Of a DNA stretch of 31,433 nt, positions 23,027-29,916 are shown one piece after another. The notes under the pieces are model-generated. The model was not told the DNA's origin and did no database searches. It saw nothing but the letters and a program-made list of their open reading frames with translations. Within the stretch, counting starts at the first letter, position 1, and each line of letters starts with the position of its first letter. Origin of the DNA: a virus; the IMG/VR virus record IMGVR_UViG_3300025168_016087, positions 1-31,433 of that record; one strand, given 5' to 3'. The translations under genes and the position numbers were made by a program.

Positions 23027-23205
23027 AATTAGGAATAGCTAAAACCAAGAAAGGTGCCTGGTTCTTTGAAGCCAGCACCTTAAATGGTCAAATCATTATA
23101 ATTGGAATACATACCTCTAGAAGTTTTAGTTTTATGAAAATATTCTACACCGAAGAACAGGCTACGAGTTACATTGCCAAGCTCACATCTAAGGAGTATA
23201 ATTAA
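23023..23205 (+). CDS. Small hypothetical protein, 60 aa
   Basis: Begins MKLGIAKTKKGAWFFEA at an ATGA overlap with the Hsp20 gene and ends with a charged EEQATSYIAKLTSKEYN. The product appears to be a small beta-rich protein (GQIIIIGIHTSRSFSFMKI) without signal peptide. No family is recognised. The promoter for the next gene lies within its last ten codons, and the next gene starts 20 bases downstream. Confidence 0.65.
   Translation: MKLGIAKTKKGAWFFEASTLNGQIIIIGIHTSRSFSFMKIFYTEEQATSYIAKLTSKEYN
23174..23202 (+). promoter_or_regulatory. Sigma70-like promoter for the glycine-zipper gene
   Basis: TTGCCA at 23174-23179 and TATAAT at 23197-23202 are separated by 17 bases. The predicted start is about 23209, with a GAGGAG ribosome site before ATG 23225. 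A late-type variant TATAAATG also lies at 23206-23213, so expression might be both early and late. Confidence 0.6.
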
Positions 23206-23224
23206 TATAAATGAGGAGATTATT

Positions 23225-23716
23225 ATGAATTCACGAATTATTATTTTGATGTTTTTATTCATGTTTTTATCAGCATTTACTATTAATGCTTATTCAAGAA
23301 CAGTTACAGTCCCAGTTATTAGTGTTCAACCCATGGAAGTTGCTCAAGCTAGATTAGTAAAAGGCACAAGATGTACTCCAATGGTTACTGGATATAATAA
23401 CGGCAGAAGAGGTACTGAGTTTGGTCAGATAATTGGTGGTGTGATTGGTAGCATGGTAGGTAAATCTGATAGTGAGAGAAGAATTGGTACTGCCATGGGT
23501 GTTATTATAGGTGGTAGAATTGGCGAAAGACATAATACAGCACCAGGTGTAGTATATGGTAAAACTCATTGTGGAGATACTTATTCTAACCAAGTACAAA
23601 CTGTTATTGAAGGTTATAAAGTAACTTACAAGTATCATGGAAGACTTGATACGGTTATACTTAACTATGATCCAGGTTCTTATGTTACATTAGAAACTAC
23701 AACGAGAGTTAGATGA
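23225..23716 (+). CDS. Exported glycine-zipper protein (17-kDa surface antigen-like)
   Basis: The ATG at 23225 follows GAGGAG; an in-frame ATG at 23174 lies within the upstream gene and adds a non-signal segment, so I reject it. Residues 1-23 form a signal peptide (MNSRIIILMFLFMFLSAFTI, cleavage near NAYS). Residues about 69-100 are a glycine zipper: FGQIIGGVIGSMVGK and IGTAMGVIIGGRIGE. Together with YKVTYKYHGR this resembles the 17-kDa surface antigen/SlyB type. In bacteria these are outer-membrane-associated. In a phage it could alter the cell envelope during infection; that is inference. Two cysteines flank the zipper. Confidence 0.78.
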   Translation: MNSRIIILMFLFMFLSAFTINAYSRTVTVPVISVQPMEVAQARLVKGTRCTPMVTGYNNGRRGTEFGQIIGGVIGSMVGKSDSERRIGTAMGVIIGGRIGERHNTAPGVVYGKTHCGDTYSNQVQTVIEGYKVTYKYHGRLDTVILNYDPGSYVTLETTTRVR

Positions 23717-23919
23717 AAGACAAAGCTATAAAAGCGTTAAAAGCACATGCTCTGGGTGAGATTGAAAAGCACTTATACAATATGGAAGTTTTATTAAATC
23801 ATCCACAAGGTATTGCTGAACACCCAGATCATATTGAAACATTGCAAAAAGAGTTAGATCAAATAGCAACACATCACGAAAGATTAGAAGTTATAGGACA
23901 TTATTTTCAAGTACGTTAA
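23713..23919 (+). CDS. Small conserved marine-phage protein, 68 aa
   Basis: Starts in an ATGA overlap with the upstream gene. The 68 residues are helical and histidine-rich, with AHALGEIEKHLYNMEVLL, GIAEHPDHIETLQKELD and HHERLEVIGHYF. I recall similar short proteins in marine T4-like phages (pattern N-x-E-V-x-L then G-x-x-EHPD), but no function is known. Its stop codon overlaps the stop of the convergent minus-strand gene in a shared TTAA. Confidence 0.7.
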   Translation: MKDKAIKALKAHALGEIEKHLYNMEVLLNHPQGIAEHPDHIETLQKELDQIATHHERLEVIGHYFQVR

Positions 23920-24227
23920 CTTTTAAAATGTGTGTATGCATAGTTTTTTTTATCAAGTACTTTTCTTGCATATTTTGTAAACTGTCCATTACCAATCACA
24001 TTTATTCTAAATCCCAAGAATCCATAAGATAATATTAAACTTTTGTACATCCAAGGGTTCAATATTATTTCTTTGCAAAAAGGCAGCTTTAATGTTATCC
24101 AATTATTAGTTGGTGTTTTGCCATCATTATATATTTGTGATTTTGGATGTAATATTTCCATTATATAATTATTCAAAGTAAAAGAACAATCGTCTGTAAT
24201 AATTACTATTTTTTTTCTGTATGCCAT
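23916..24227 (-). CDS. Hypothetical protein, 103 aa
   Basis: The frame from 24227 encodes MAYRKKIVIITDDCSFTLNN and goes on with NDGKTPTNNWITLKLPFCKE and GFLGFRINVIGNGQFTKYA. No signal peptide or membrane helix is obvious. The gene overlaps the upstream one by 22 bases and lacks a strong ribosome site, so translational coupling is likely. It is the last gene of the minus-strand island and converges on a plus-strand gene with overlapping stops. Family not recognised. Confidence 0.6.
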   Translation of the reverse strand: MAYRKKIVIITDDCSFTLNNYIMEILHPKSQIYNDGKTPTNNWITLKLPFCKEIILNPWMYKSLILSYGFLGFRINVIGNGQFTKYARKVLDKKNYAYTHFKS

Positions 24228-24415
24228 AATATTGTACTCAATGCTGATATCTGGTTTAATGCTTCCTGTGAGTCTCTTTCAGTTACAGGAAAGCAACCAG
24301 AATGTTTATAATTTTTTTTAATATGTAAACATTGGGAATGTGTGTTATAAACATCAATTAAACTTACTGTTGATGGTGATGATAAGAATATACATGCCCA
24401 AAGTATTTGATTCAT
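24206..24415 (-). CDS. Small probable exported protein, 69 aa
   Basis: Begins at an ATGA overlap with its upstream neighbour. MNQILWACIFLSSPSTVSL is a possible signal peptide. The rest contains two cysteines (SQCLHIKKNYKHSGCFPV) and a helical end (DSQEALNQISALSTILWH). The cysteines could be a periplasmic disulfide. Family not recognised. The tight overlaps on both sides support a real gene. Confidence 0.6.
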   Translation of the reverse strand: MNQILWACIFLSSPSTVSLIDVYNTHSQCLHIKKNYKHSGCFPVTERDSQEALNQISALSTILWHTEKK

Positions 24416-24750
24416 TTAAACCATTTCCATACTGCTGCTTCTGTCTTATATATGCGTGTATTAAATTCACACCCTCTTTTATCTTTTATTCTTTCTGCCC
24501 ACTTAAATGCACCGTGTGTATCGACACACTTGTAGTAGCATGTAATAATTTGATCTTTACCTAATTGAAACTGTTCAAGATGATTCTCATCAAAATATTG
24601 TAATGTACATTCATAAATGTCTTTATTTGGTGGTACAAAAAATTTTGCATTTGTTTTAGCATGCAAACCAAATATACTTAATGATGACATTCCTATCAAT
24701 CCAACTATTACAATAATAGATGGTATCATAATATATAAAAACTTTTCCAT
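24412..24750 (-). CDS. Membrane-anchored protein with four cysteines, 112 aa
   Basis: Residues 5-30 form an N-terminal anchor or uncleaved signal (LYIMIPSIIVIVGLIGMSSL). The remainder is soluble with cysteines in DIYECTLQYF, QIITCYYKCVDTHG and KRGCEFNTRIY. Four cysteines in a short exported domain suggest disulfides in the periplasm. AGAAG lies upstream of the ATG as a weak ribosome site; the previous gene stops 2 bases before. Family not recognised. Confidence 0.65.
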   Translation of the reverse strand: MEKFLYIMIPSIIVIVGLIGMSSLSIFGLHAKTNAKFFVPPNKDIYECTLQYFDENHLEQFQLGKDQIITCYYKCVDTHGAFKWAERIKDKRGCEFNTRIYKTEAAVWKWFK

Positions 24751-24752
24751 TA

Positions 24753-24863
24753 CTATTTTCTTCTTTCGTTACTCTTTAATAACACATTAACGGCTTTTTC
24801 ACTTACATAGTAAAGACCACTAAACAACAATACCGTAAGAGTTAAAATTATTATACCCTGCAT
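24753..24863 (-). CDS. Tiny membrane protein, 36 aa
   Basis: An AAAGGAG ribosome site precedes the ATG at 24863 by six bases, a better signal than most in the window. The product is MQGIIILTLTVLLFSGLYYV followed by a short basic tail (SEKAVNVLLKSNERRK), so a single helix with cytoplasmic positive end. Such small proteins are easily missed by length filters. Function unknown; it sits between two genes with intervals of 2 and 10 bases. Confidence 0.6.
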   Translation of the reverse strand: MQGIIILTLTVLLFSGLYYVSEKAVNVLLKSNERRK

Positions 24864-24873
24864 AACATCTCCT

Positions 24874-25071
24874 TTAATCGTCTTGATTGATAAAATTTTC
24901 TGATTTACTAAATCCATCACAATTTATTCTATGACCTTTTGGAGGCTTGGCTTTATCATAATGTAATTGATATAATGATGCAGTTAAAATGCCTGAAGTA
25001 ATTAACAATATATTTCCATCATCATCAACTACTCTAAACCTTCTTACTGGCGGTAAGTCTACGTCTATCAT
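24874..25071 (-). CDS. Small hypothetical protein, 65 aa
   Basis: The ATG at 25071 shares a TAATG with the stop of the EF-hand gene upstream. The product starts MIDVDLPPVRRFRVVDDDGN and ends in GHRINCDGFSKSENFINQDD, with a middle part LLITSGILTASLYQLHYDK. It is likely soluble and beta-rich. No family recognised. The overlap suggests that it is translated together with the EF-hand membrane protein and perhaps works with it. Confidence 0.6.
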   Translation of the reverse strand: MIDVDLPPVRRFRVVDDDGNILLITSGILTASLYQLHYDKAKPPKGHRINCDGFSKSENFINQDD

Positions 25072-25415
25072 TATTTTTTACTCATCCAAGCGGTAACACC
25101 CATGAATGCGCCAGCAACACCTGCAGCTGCAATAAAGTATGTTGGTGCAATAGTTGCTAATAAATCTGCAGACTTAGTTAAACCAAACCATTCACAAAGC
25201 ATAATACAAGCTGGATAACTAATCATTCCAACTAATGAATACCATGCCATCATTCTTTGGTGTTTTTGTCTTCTATTCAATCTTTCTATTTCTTCTATCT
25301 CTTTAATATCATTTATTTCATTATCCGTTATTTCACCGTCATCGTCAATGTCATATTTTTCTAATACTGACCCTGGTTGTAATCTTTTTCCTTGTGTTGT
25401 TTTTGCTTTAACCAT
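25071..25415 (-). CDS. Membrane protein with a canonical EF-hand calcium loop, 114 aa
   Basis: Residues 22-33, DIDDDGEITDNE, form a complete 12-residue EF-hand loop: Asp at 1, 3 and 5, Gly at 6, Ile at 8 and Glu at 12. A charged helix follows (IKEIEEIERLNRRQKHQRM), and then two membrane helices (about 58-80, WYSLVGMISYPACIMLC, and 86-110, ATIAPTYFIAAAGVAGAFMG). The N terminus is basic (KAKTTQGKRLQPGS). Similar EF-hand membrane proteins occur, as I recall, in marine T4-like phages but have no known role. It could be a holin-like or Ca-sensing envelope protein; inference. TAATG overlaps on both sides. Confidence 0.75.
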   Translation of the reverse strand: MVKAKTTQGKRLQPGSVLEKYDIDDDGEITDNEINDIKEIEEIERLNRRQKHQRMMAWYSLVGMISYPACIMLCEWFGLTKSADLLATIAPTYFIAAAGVAGAFMGVTAWMSKK

Positions 25416-25939
25416 TAAATTTCATCCTTACTTTGAAAAGCTGGTGCACTCATAATGAAATCAATCATTTCCCACATTAATAAAGTTCCTACCCCCAATG
25501 CCGATACACCAATAATTGTTTGTTTAACTATATTTAGAAATTTCTTTTTTCTTCTCAATTGTTCATAGATCATCTTCTCGCGATCGGCTTTTATTTTACG
25601 ACGTCTCCTAATAAAATCTTTGTATCCATCAAGTCCAAGATGGTGAAGTTCACCCCATGTAAACATATGACGTATATCTTTTTCCATTTCCTCTATTTTC
25701 TTTTTAGCAATAATCTGATCAAATGCTTCGCTAGTTTCATTCTTAGCAAAACCTATTTTTTCAAACATTCCTGGTTTCTTCTCTTCCACATCTTTTATAC
25801 ATTCATTTAAATCACTCACATGACCAGCCCATTTTGAAAGCTGTCTATAAATATCTTCTGCATCCTTTCCTGCTTGTACTACTTTCTTTATACCAGTGAA
25901 AGCAGTTGTAGCGAGAGTCAAGACAGTTATTGGATCCAT
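25415..25939 (-). CDS. Coiled, basic, C-terminally membrane-anchored protein, 174 aa
   Basis: A strong GGAG ribosome site precedes ATG 25939. The protein begins MDPITVLTLATTAFTGIKK, then shows helical heptad-like stretches (GKDAEDIYRQLSKWAGHV). A very basic segment (FIRRRRKIKADREKMIYEQL) precedes one membrane helix near residues 140-162 (IVKQTIIGVSALGVGTLLMW). The product should sit with its basic domain in the cytoplasm. It is the first gene of the minus-strand island, divergent from gp43. Paired with the EF-hand protein, it may be part of the same membrane system. Family not recognised. Confidence 0.7.
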   Translation of the reverse strand: MDPITVLTLATTAFTGIKKVVQAGKDAEDIYRQLSKWAGHVSDLNECIKDVEEKKPGMFEKIGFAKNETSEAFDQIIAKKKIEEMEKDIRHMFTWGELHHLGLDGYKDFIRRRRKIKADREKMIYEQLRRKKKFLNIVKQTIIGVSALGVGTLLMWEMIDFIMSAPAFQSKDEI

Positions 25940-25994
25940 AATTCTCCTCTGCAGTTACGTTGTTCTAAAATCAATTTGGTAGTACTATAATAAT

Positions 25995-28487
25995 ATGAGT
26001 TTCTTTTATACTAATGTTTACGGTCGTGGAAATTATGTCTACTTTAGAGGCATAAAGGATAACGAACGTGTAAACTTAAAATTACCATTTCAACCAAGTT
26101 TATACAAACGCACTCATAAAGATTCTAAATTTAAAACACTCGAAGGCAACAACCTTGAGAGAATTAAATTCAAAGACCTCTACGGTGCTAAAGATTTCAT
26201 AAAGAAGTATAGAGAAGTGTCGAATTTTCCCATATACGGTAACACAAACTACGCATACCAATTAATAAGTAAGTTCTTCCCCAATGACATAGAATTCGAT
26301 ATGTCTTTAATTAAAATACTCACTATTGATATAGAGACTTCGACAGAATATGGATTTCCTGATCCAAGAACAGCTCAGGAACAAATATTATTGATAACAA
26401 CTCAAGATTTCAATACCAAACAAATAACTACGTTTGGATGTAAGCCTTTTATATCAGAACAAAATAATGTTAATTATGTTCAATGTAAAGATGAATTTGA
26501 CTTGTTACGTAAATTCATAACTCACATCAAAGAAGACTATCCAGACATAATAACTGGCTGGAATGTTCAGCTCTTTGATATAGCTTATTTATCCTCACGT
26601 ATAGTTAAAGTGCTTGGTGAAAGTGCTGTTCAAGAATGTTCTCCATATGGCACGTTTGTAACAAAGGAGGTGCCGTATGCCAAGGGCAGAACACAACTAG
26701 CATATGAGTGGCAGGGCATATCAATACTTGATTATATGCAATTATATAAGAAGTTTGCATATAAAACACTTGAATCTTATTCTTTGGACTTTGTATCTAA
26801 AGAAGAGTTAAATGCACAAAAAGTAAAACATAATTATGAAAACTTTAAGGAATTTTATACAAAAGATTGGAAATTGTTTACTGAATATAATATTGTAGAC
26901 GTAGAGCTTGTTGATCGGCTAGAAGATAAGATGAAACTAATCAACCTTATAGTCACAATGGCTTATAATGCAAAGTGTAATTATATTGATGTGTTCTCTT
27001 CTGTAAGAACTTGGGATTGTATTATCTATAACAAACTACTTAATGATAACATAATTCCAAGAACAAGATTTGATCAAGATCAGATTGTTGATAGAATGAT
27101 ACTTGGTGCTTATGTTAAAGACCCAAAACCTAAGAAGTATGATTGGGTAGTATCGTTTGATGCTACATCTCTATATCCATCTATAATGATGACATACAAT
27201 ATGTCTCCTGATAGTTTGATTGAAGGAGAAAAGCATTTGGGTGATACAGAAAAATCTATTGATATGTTAATTGATGGTAAATTTAATACATCTAAACTAA
27301 AAGATGATGACATAACAATGGCTGCTAACGGTCAGTGTTTTAGAAAAGATAAGACTGGTGTTTTACCTGAACTCATTAACTGGTACTTTAGTATGAGGCA
27401 GAAAGTTAAGAAAGAAATGATTGATGCTCAGAAGAAAGGTGATCTTGAGCATGTTACAAGTCTTAACTCTAAACAAATGGCTGCTAAGATTCTGATGAAT
27501 AGTTTGTACGGTGCAAGTGGTAATCAATACTTCAGATACTATGATACAAGGATAGCTGAAGGCATTACAATGACTGGTCAGTATATAATTCGTTTTGTTG
27601 CAAAGAGAGTAAATGAATATCTAAACAAAATATGTAAAACTAAAGATATTGAATATTCATTCTATTCAGACACTGATTCAACGTATATAACACTTGGTAA
27701 GTTTGTAGAACAAAATTATGCTAATAAATCTAAAAAAGAAATAGTAGAAATATTAGATAAGTTTTGTGATACAGCTCTTACTAAAGTTATTGATAATGCA
27801 TGTAATGAAATATTTGAATATACAAATGTATATCAGAAACGAATAACATTTAAACGAGAAGTAATTGCTGATCATGGTGTGTGGTTAGCTAAGAAAAGAT
27901 ATGCGTTGAATGTTTATGATTCAGAAGGTATAAAATATGATCCTCCAAAACTTAAAGTACAAGGTATGGAGATTGTAAGATCGTCAACACCACAATCTGT
28001 AAGAACAGCTTTGAGGTCGTCTGTAGGTTTTGTTCTTACAAAGACAGAAGATGAGTTACGGGAATTTGTAAAAGATCTTGAGGAGAAATGGTATAACCTA
28101 TCACCACAAGAGATTGCGTTTCCTCGAACTGTAAATAACGTAGGTAAGTATAGAGATGCTAATGCAATTTTTAAAAAAGGAACTCCTATACACGTTAGAG
28201 GAGCTTTGATGTATAATCATCTTTTGAAAGAAAAAAGATTAGAAACAAAATATCAAACTTTATTAGAAGGTGATAAAATTAAGTTTGTATATCTTAAAGA
28301 ACCCAATCCATTAGGTACGAATGTTATAACTTTTCAGAGTAGTATACCACCTGAATTTAAAGTTTCAGAATATGTAGATTATCAAATGATGTTTCAAAAA
28401 GCATTTCTTGATCCTCTCAATTCACTTCTCGCATGTGTTGGATGGAAAGTAAAAGAAGAGGCTACACTTGAAGGATTATTTGGTTAG
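25995..28487 (+). CDS. 43: DNA polymerase gp43 (family B)
   Basis: An 830-residue family B polymerase (T4: 898). The 3'-5' exonuclease has TIDIETS near residue 111, GWNVQLFDIAYL (Exo II) near 190 and EYNIVDVELVD (Exo III) near 300. The polymerase domain has motif A DATSLYPSIM near 389, motif B KILMNSLYGASG near 500 and motif C YSDTDSTYI near 557. The C terminus EEATLEGLFG resembles a clamp-binding peptide for gp45. No Shine-Dalgarno site is visible before the ATG. It lies apart from regA, unlike in T4, because of the inserted genes. Confidence 0.97.
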   Translation: MSFFYTNVYGRGNYVYFRGIKDNERVNLKLPFQPSLYKRTHKDSKFKTLEGNNLERIKFKDLYGAKDFIKKYREVSNFPIYGNTNYAYQLISKFFPNDIEFDMSLIKILTIDIETSTEYGFPDPRTAQEQILLITTQDFNTKQITTFGCKPFISEQNNVNYVQCKDEFDLLRKFITHIKEDYPDIITGWNVQLFDIAYLSSRIVKVLGESAVQECSPYGTFVTKEVPYAKGRTQLAYEWQGISILDYMQLYKKFAYKTLESYSLDFVSKEELNAQKVKHNYENFKEFYTKDWKLFTEYNIVDVELVDRLEDKMKLINLIVTMAYNAKCNYIDVFSSVRTWDCIIYNKLLNDNIIPRTRFDQDQIVDRMILGAYVKDPKPKKYDWVVSFDATSLYPSIMMTYNMSPDSLIEGEKHLGDTEKSIDMLIDGKFNTSKLKDDDITMAANGQCFRKDKTGVLPELINWYFSMRQKVKKEMIDAQKKGDLEHVTSLNSKQMAAKILMNSLYGASGNQYFRYYDTRIAEGITMTGQYIIRFVAKRVNEYLNKICKTKDIEYSFYSDTDSTYITLGKFVEQNYANKSKKEIVEILDKFCDTALTKVIDNACNEIFEYTNVYQKRITFKREVIADHGVWLAKKRYALNVYDSEGIKYDPPKLKVQGMEIVRSSTPQSVRTALRSSVGFVLTKTEDELREFVKDLEEKWYNLSPQEIAFPRTVNNVGKYRDANAIFKKGTPIHVRGALMYNHLLKEKRLETKYQTLLEGDKIKFVYLKEPNPLGTNVITFQSSIPPEFKVSEYVDYQMMFQKAFLDPLNSLLACVGWKVKEEATLEGLFG

Positions 28488-28497
28488 GTTACTCATA

Positions 28498-28526
28498 TTG
28501 ATTTTTTTTGTAATTACATTTATAAT
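28498..28526 (+). promoter_or_regulatory. Sigma70-like promoter for uvsX
   Basis: TTGATT at 28498-28503 and TATAAT at 28521-28526 are 17 bases apart in the 72-base gap after gp43. The predicted start is about 28533, and a GAGG ribosome site precedes ATG 28560. The gap is otherwise T-rich without a clear hairpin. Confidence 0.65.
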
Positions 28527-28559
28527 GGGTTATTATAGTGAACTATGTAGAGGTGTGTT

Positions 28560-29615
28560 ATGTCCTTAATGGAAAAAATAAAGAAAAATTCAACAATAAA
28601 AGATACCGACATTCTTTCAGAATCAAAGTTTTTTAATTCGAAAGATATGATTCAAACTCCAGTACCAATGCTCAATGTTGCATTATCAGGTAAGATAGAT
28701 GGTGGTTTGACACCAGGTTTAACCGTATTTGCAGGGCCGTCTAAGCATTTTAAGACAGCATTTGCATTACTTCTTGCAAAATCTTATATGGACAAATATG
28801 ATGATAGTGTTGTTTTGTTTTATGATTCTGAGTTTGGTTCTCCTCAATCTTATTTTGAGTCCTTTGGTATTGACACAAATCGTGTGTTACACACACCCGT
28901 CACAGATGTCGAACAGCTTAAGCACGACTCTATGCAGCAGCTTAACAATATTGAACGCGGTGACAGGATTATATTTATTGTCGACTCTGTTGGCAATCTA
29001 GCATCAAGAAAAGAAGTAGAAGATTCATTATCTGGCAAATCAGTAGCTGATATGTCCAGAGCTAAACAATTGAAAAGTTTGTTTAGAATGATAACACCTC
29101 ATCTTGCAATAAAAGATATTCCAATGGTTGTAGTTAACCACACTTATAAAGAAATTGGTTTATATCCTAAAGATGTTGTATCAGGAGGTACAGGTGTTTA
29201 TTACTCAGCAGATAACATTTATATTATTGGTCGACAGCAAGAGAAAGATACATCTGGTTTAACAGGATATAACTTTATTATTAATGTCGAGAAGTCTCGC
29301 TATGTTAGGGAGAAAACTAAGATAGCGGTAGAAGTAAGTTTTGAGGGTGGAATAACAAAATGGTCAGGATTGATGGATGTGTCCTTGGCTGGAGGATTTG
29401 TAACTAAACCTTCAAATGGATGGTATAGTAGGAAAAACGAAGAGCAAAAGTATAGATTAAAAGACACTTATTGTAAAGATTTTTGGTTACCAATCATATC
29501 AAGTAAAGAGTTTTTAGATTATATAGAAACTAAATTTAAATCATCTAGTTCTAATTTAATGACTGGTAATTTATCCGAAGAAGATTTAGAGAAGGAATTT
29601 GAAAATGCTACGTGA
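28560..29615 (+). CDS. uvsX: Recombinase UvsX (RecA-like)
   Basis: The 351-residue RecA-type recombinase (T4 UvsX: 391) has Walker A GPSKHFKT at 59-66, matching the T4 form GPSKSFKS. FYDSEFGSPQSYF and the Walker B region IIFIVDSVGNLAS follow, then VVNHTYKEIG and VVSGGTGVYYSAD. The C-terminal acidic tail SEEDLEKEFENA is typical. UvsX drives strand exchange for recombination-dependent replication. It has its own sigma70-like promoter and overlaps the next gene by 11 bases. Confidence 0.95.
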   Translation: MSLMEKIKKNSTIKDTDILSESKFFNSKDMIQTPVPMLNVALSGKIDGGLTPGLTVFAGPSKHFKTAFALLLAKSYMDKYDDSVVLFYDSEFGSPQSYFESFGIDTNRVLHTPVTDVEQLKHDSMQQLNNIERGDRIIFIVDSVGNLASRKEVEDSLSGKSVADMSRAKQLKSLFRMITPHLAIKDIPMVVVNHTYKEIGLYPKDVVSGGTGVYYSADNIYIIGRQQEKDTSGLTGYNFIINVEKSRYVREKTKIAVEVSFEGGITKWSGLMDVSLAGGFVTKPSNGWYSRKNEEQKYRLKDTYCKDFWLPIISSKEFLDYIETKFKSSSSNLMTGNLSEEDLEKEFENAT

Positions 29616-29916
29616 TGATTTGTATAAGCCTTGGTTTGCTGATAATAATAGATGGGGTTTTGAAGTTTTATCTGGTGATTATCAAGGTGTAATAATACAA
29701 CTCGAAGAATTAAAATTTGAAGAAGTTGAAAAGAAATCAGCTATTGGAATAAATTATCATGTTCTTCATAAACCTGAAATTATTGCAAAAGAAGATATGA
29801 AGAATAATAATTTTCAGTCTTTAATCGACACTGTTGTTAATGATATATTAAATGAAGCAATGGAGAATTATGAACAGCATAGAATTGACGATACTAACGA
29901 ACCTGGTTCACAATGA
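29605..29916 (+). CDS. Small conserved protein between uvsX and gp41, 103 aa
   Basis: The ATG at 29605 has AAGGA eight bases upstream inside uvsX; an in-frame TTG at 29599 is less likely. The protein begins MLRDDLYKPWFADNNRWGFE, contains SGDYQGVIIQLEELKFEEVE and ends with an acidic, helical tail (LINE-type pattern DTVVNDILNEAMENYEQ). Its position between recombinase and helicase is typical of a replication accessory protein in marine T4-likes. Function unknown. Its last 47 bases overlap the start of gp41. Confidence 0.65.
   Translation: MLRDDLYKPWFADNNRWGFEVLSGDYQGVIIQLEELKFEEVEKKSAIGINYHVLHKPEIIAKEDMKNNNFQSLIDTVVNDILNEAMENYEQHRIDDTNEPGSQ

Noticed and set aside
24228-24412. tRNA or small RNA gene in the minus-strand island
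   Set aside because: No cloverleaf or CCA-type end could be found by eye; the stretch is coding in the minus direction.
25846-25853. TATAAATA on the plus strand as a late promoter
   Set aside because: It lies inside a minus-strand gene about 140 bases from gp43, an early gene, and has no suitable late gene downstream.
25986-25991. TATAAT just before gp43 as its promoter
   Set aside because: It would start transcription inside the coding sequence, and the best -35 (TTGTTC at 25961) is 19 bases away. It is more likely chance in AT-rich DNA.
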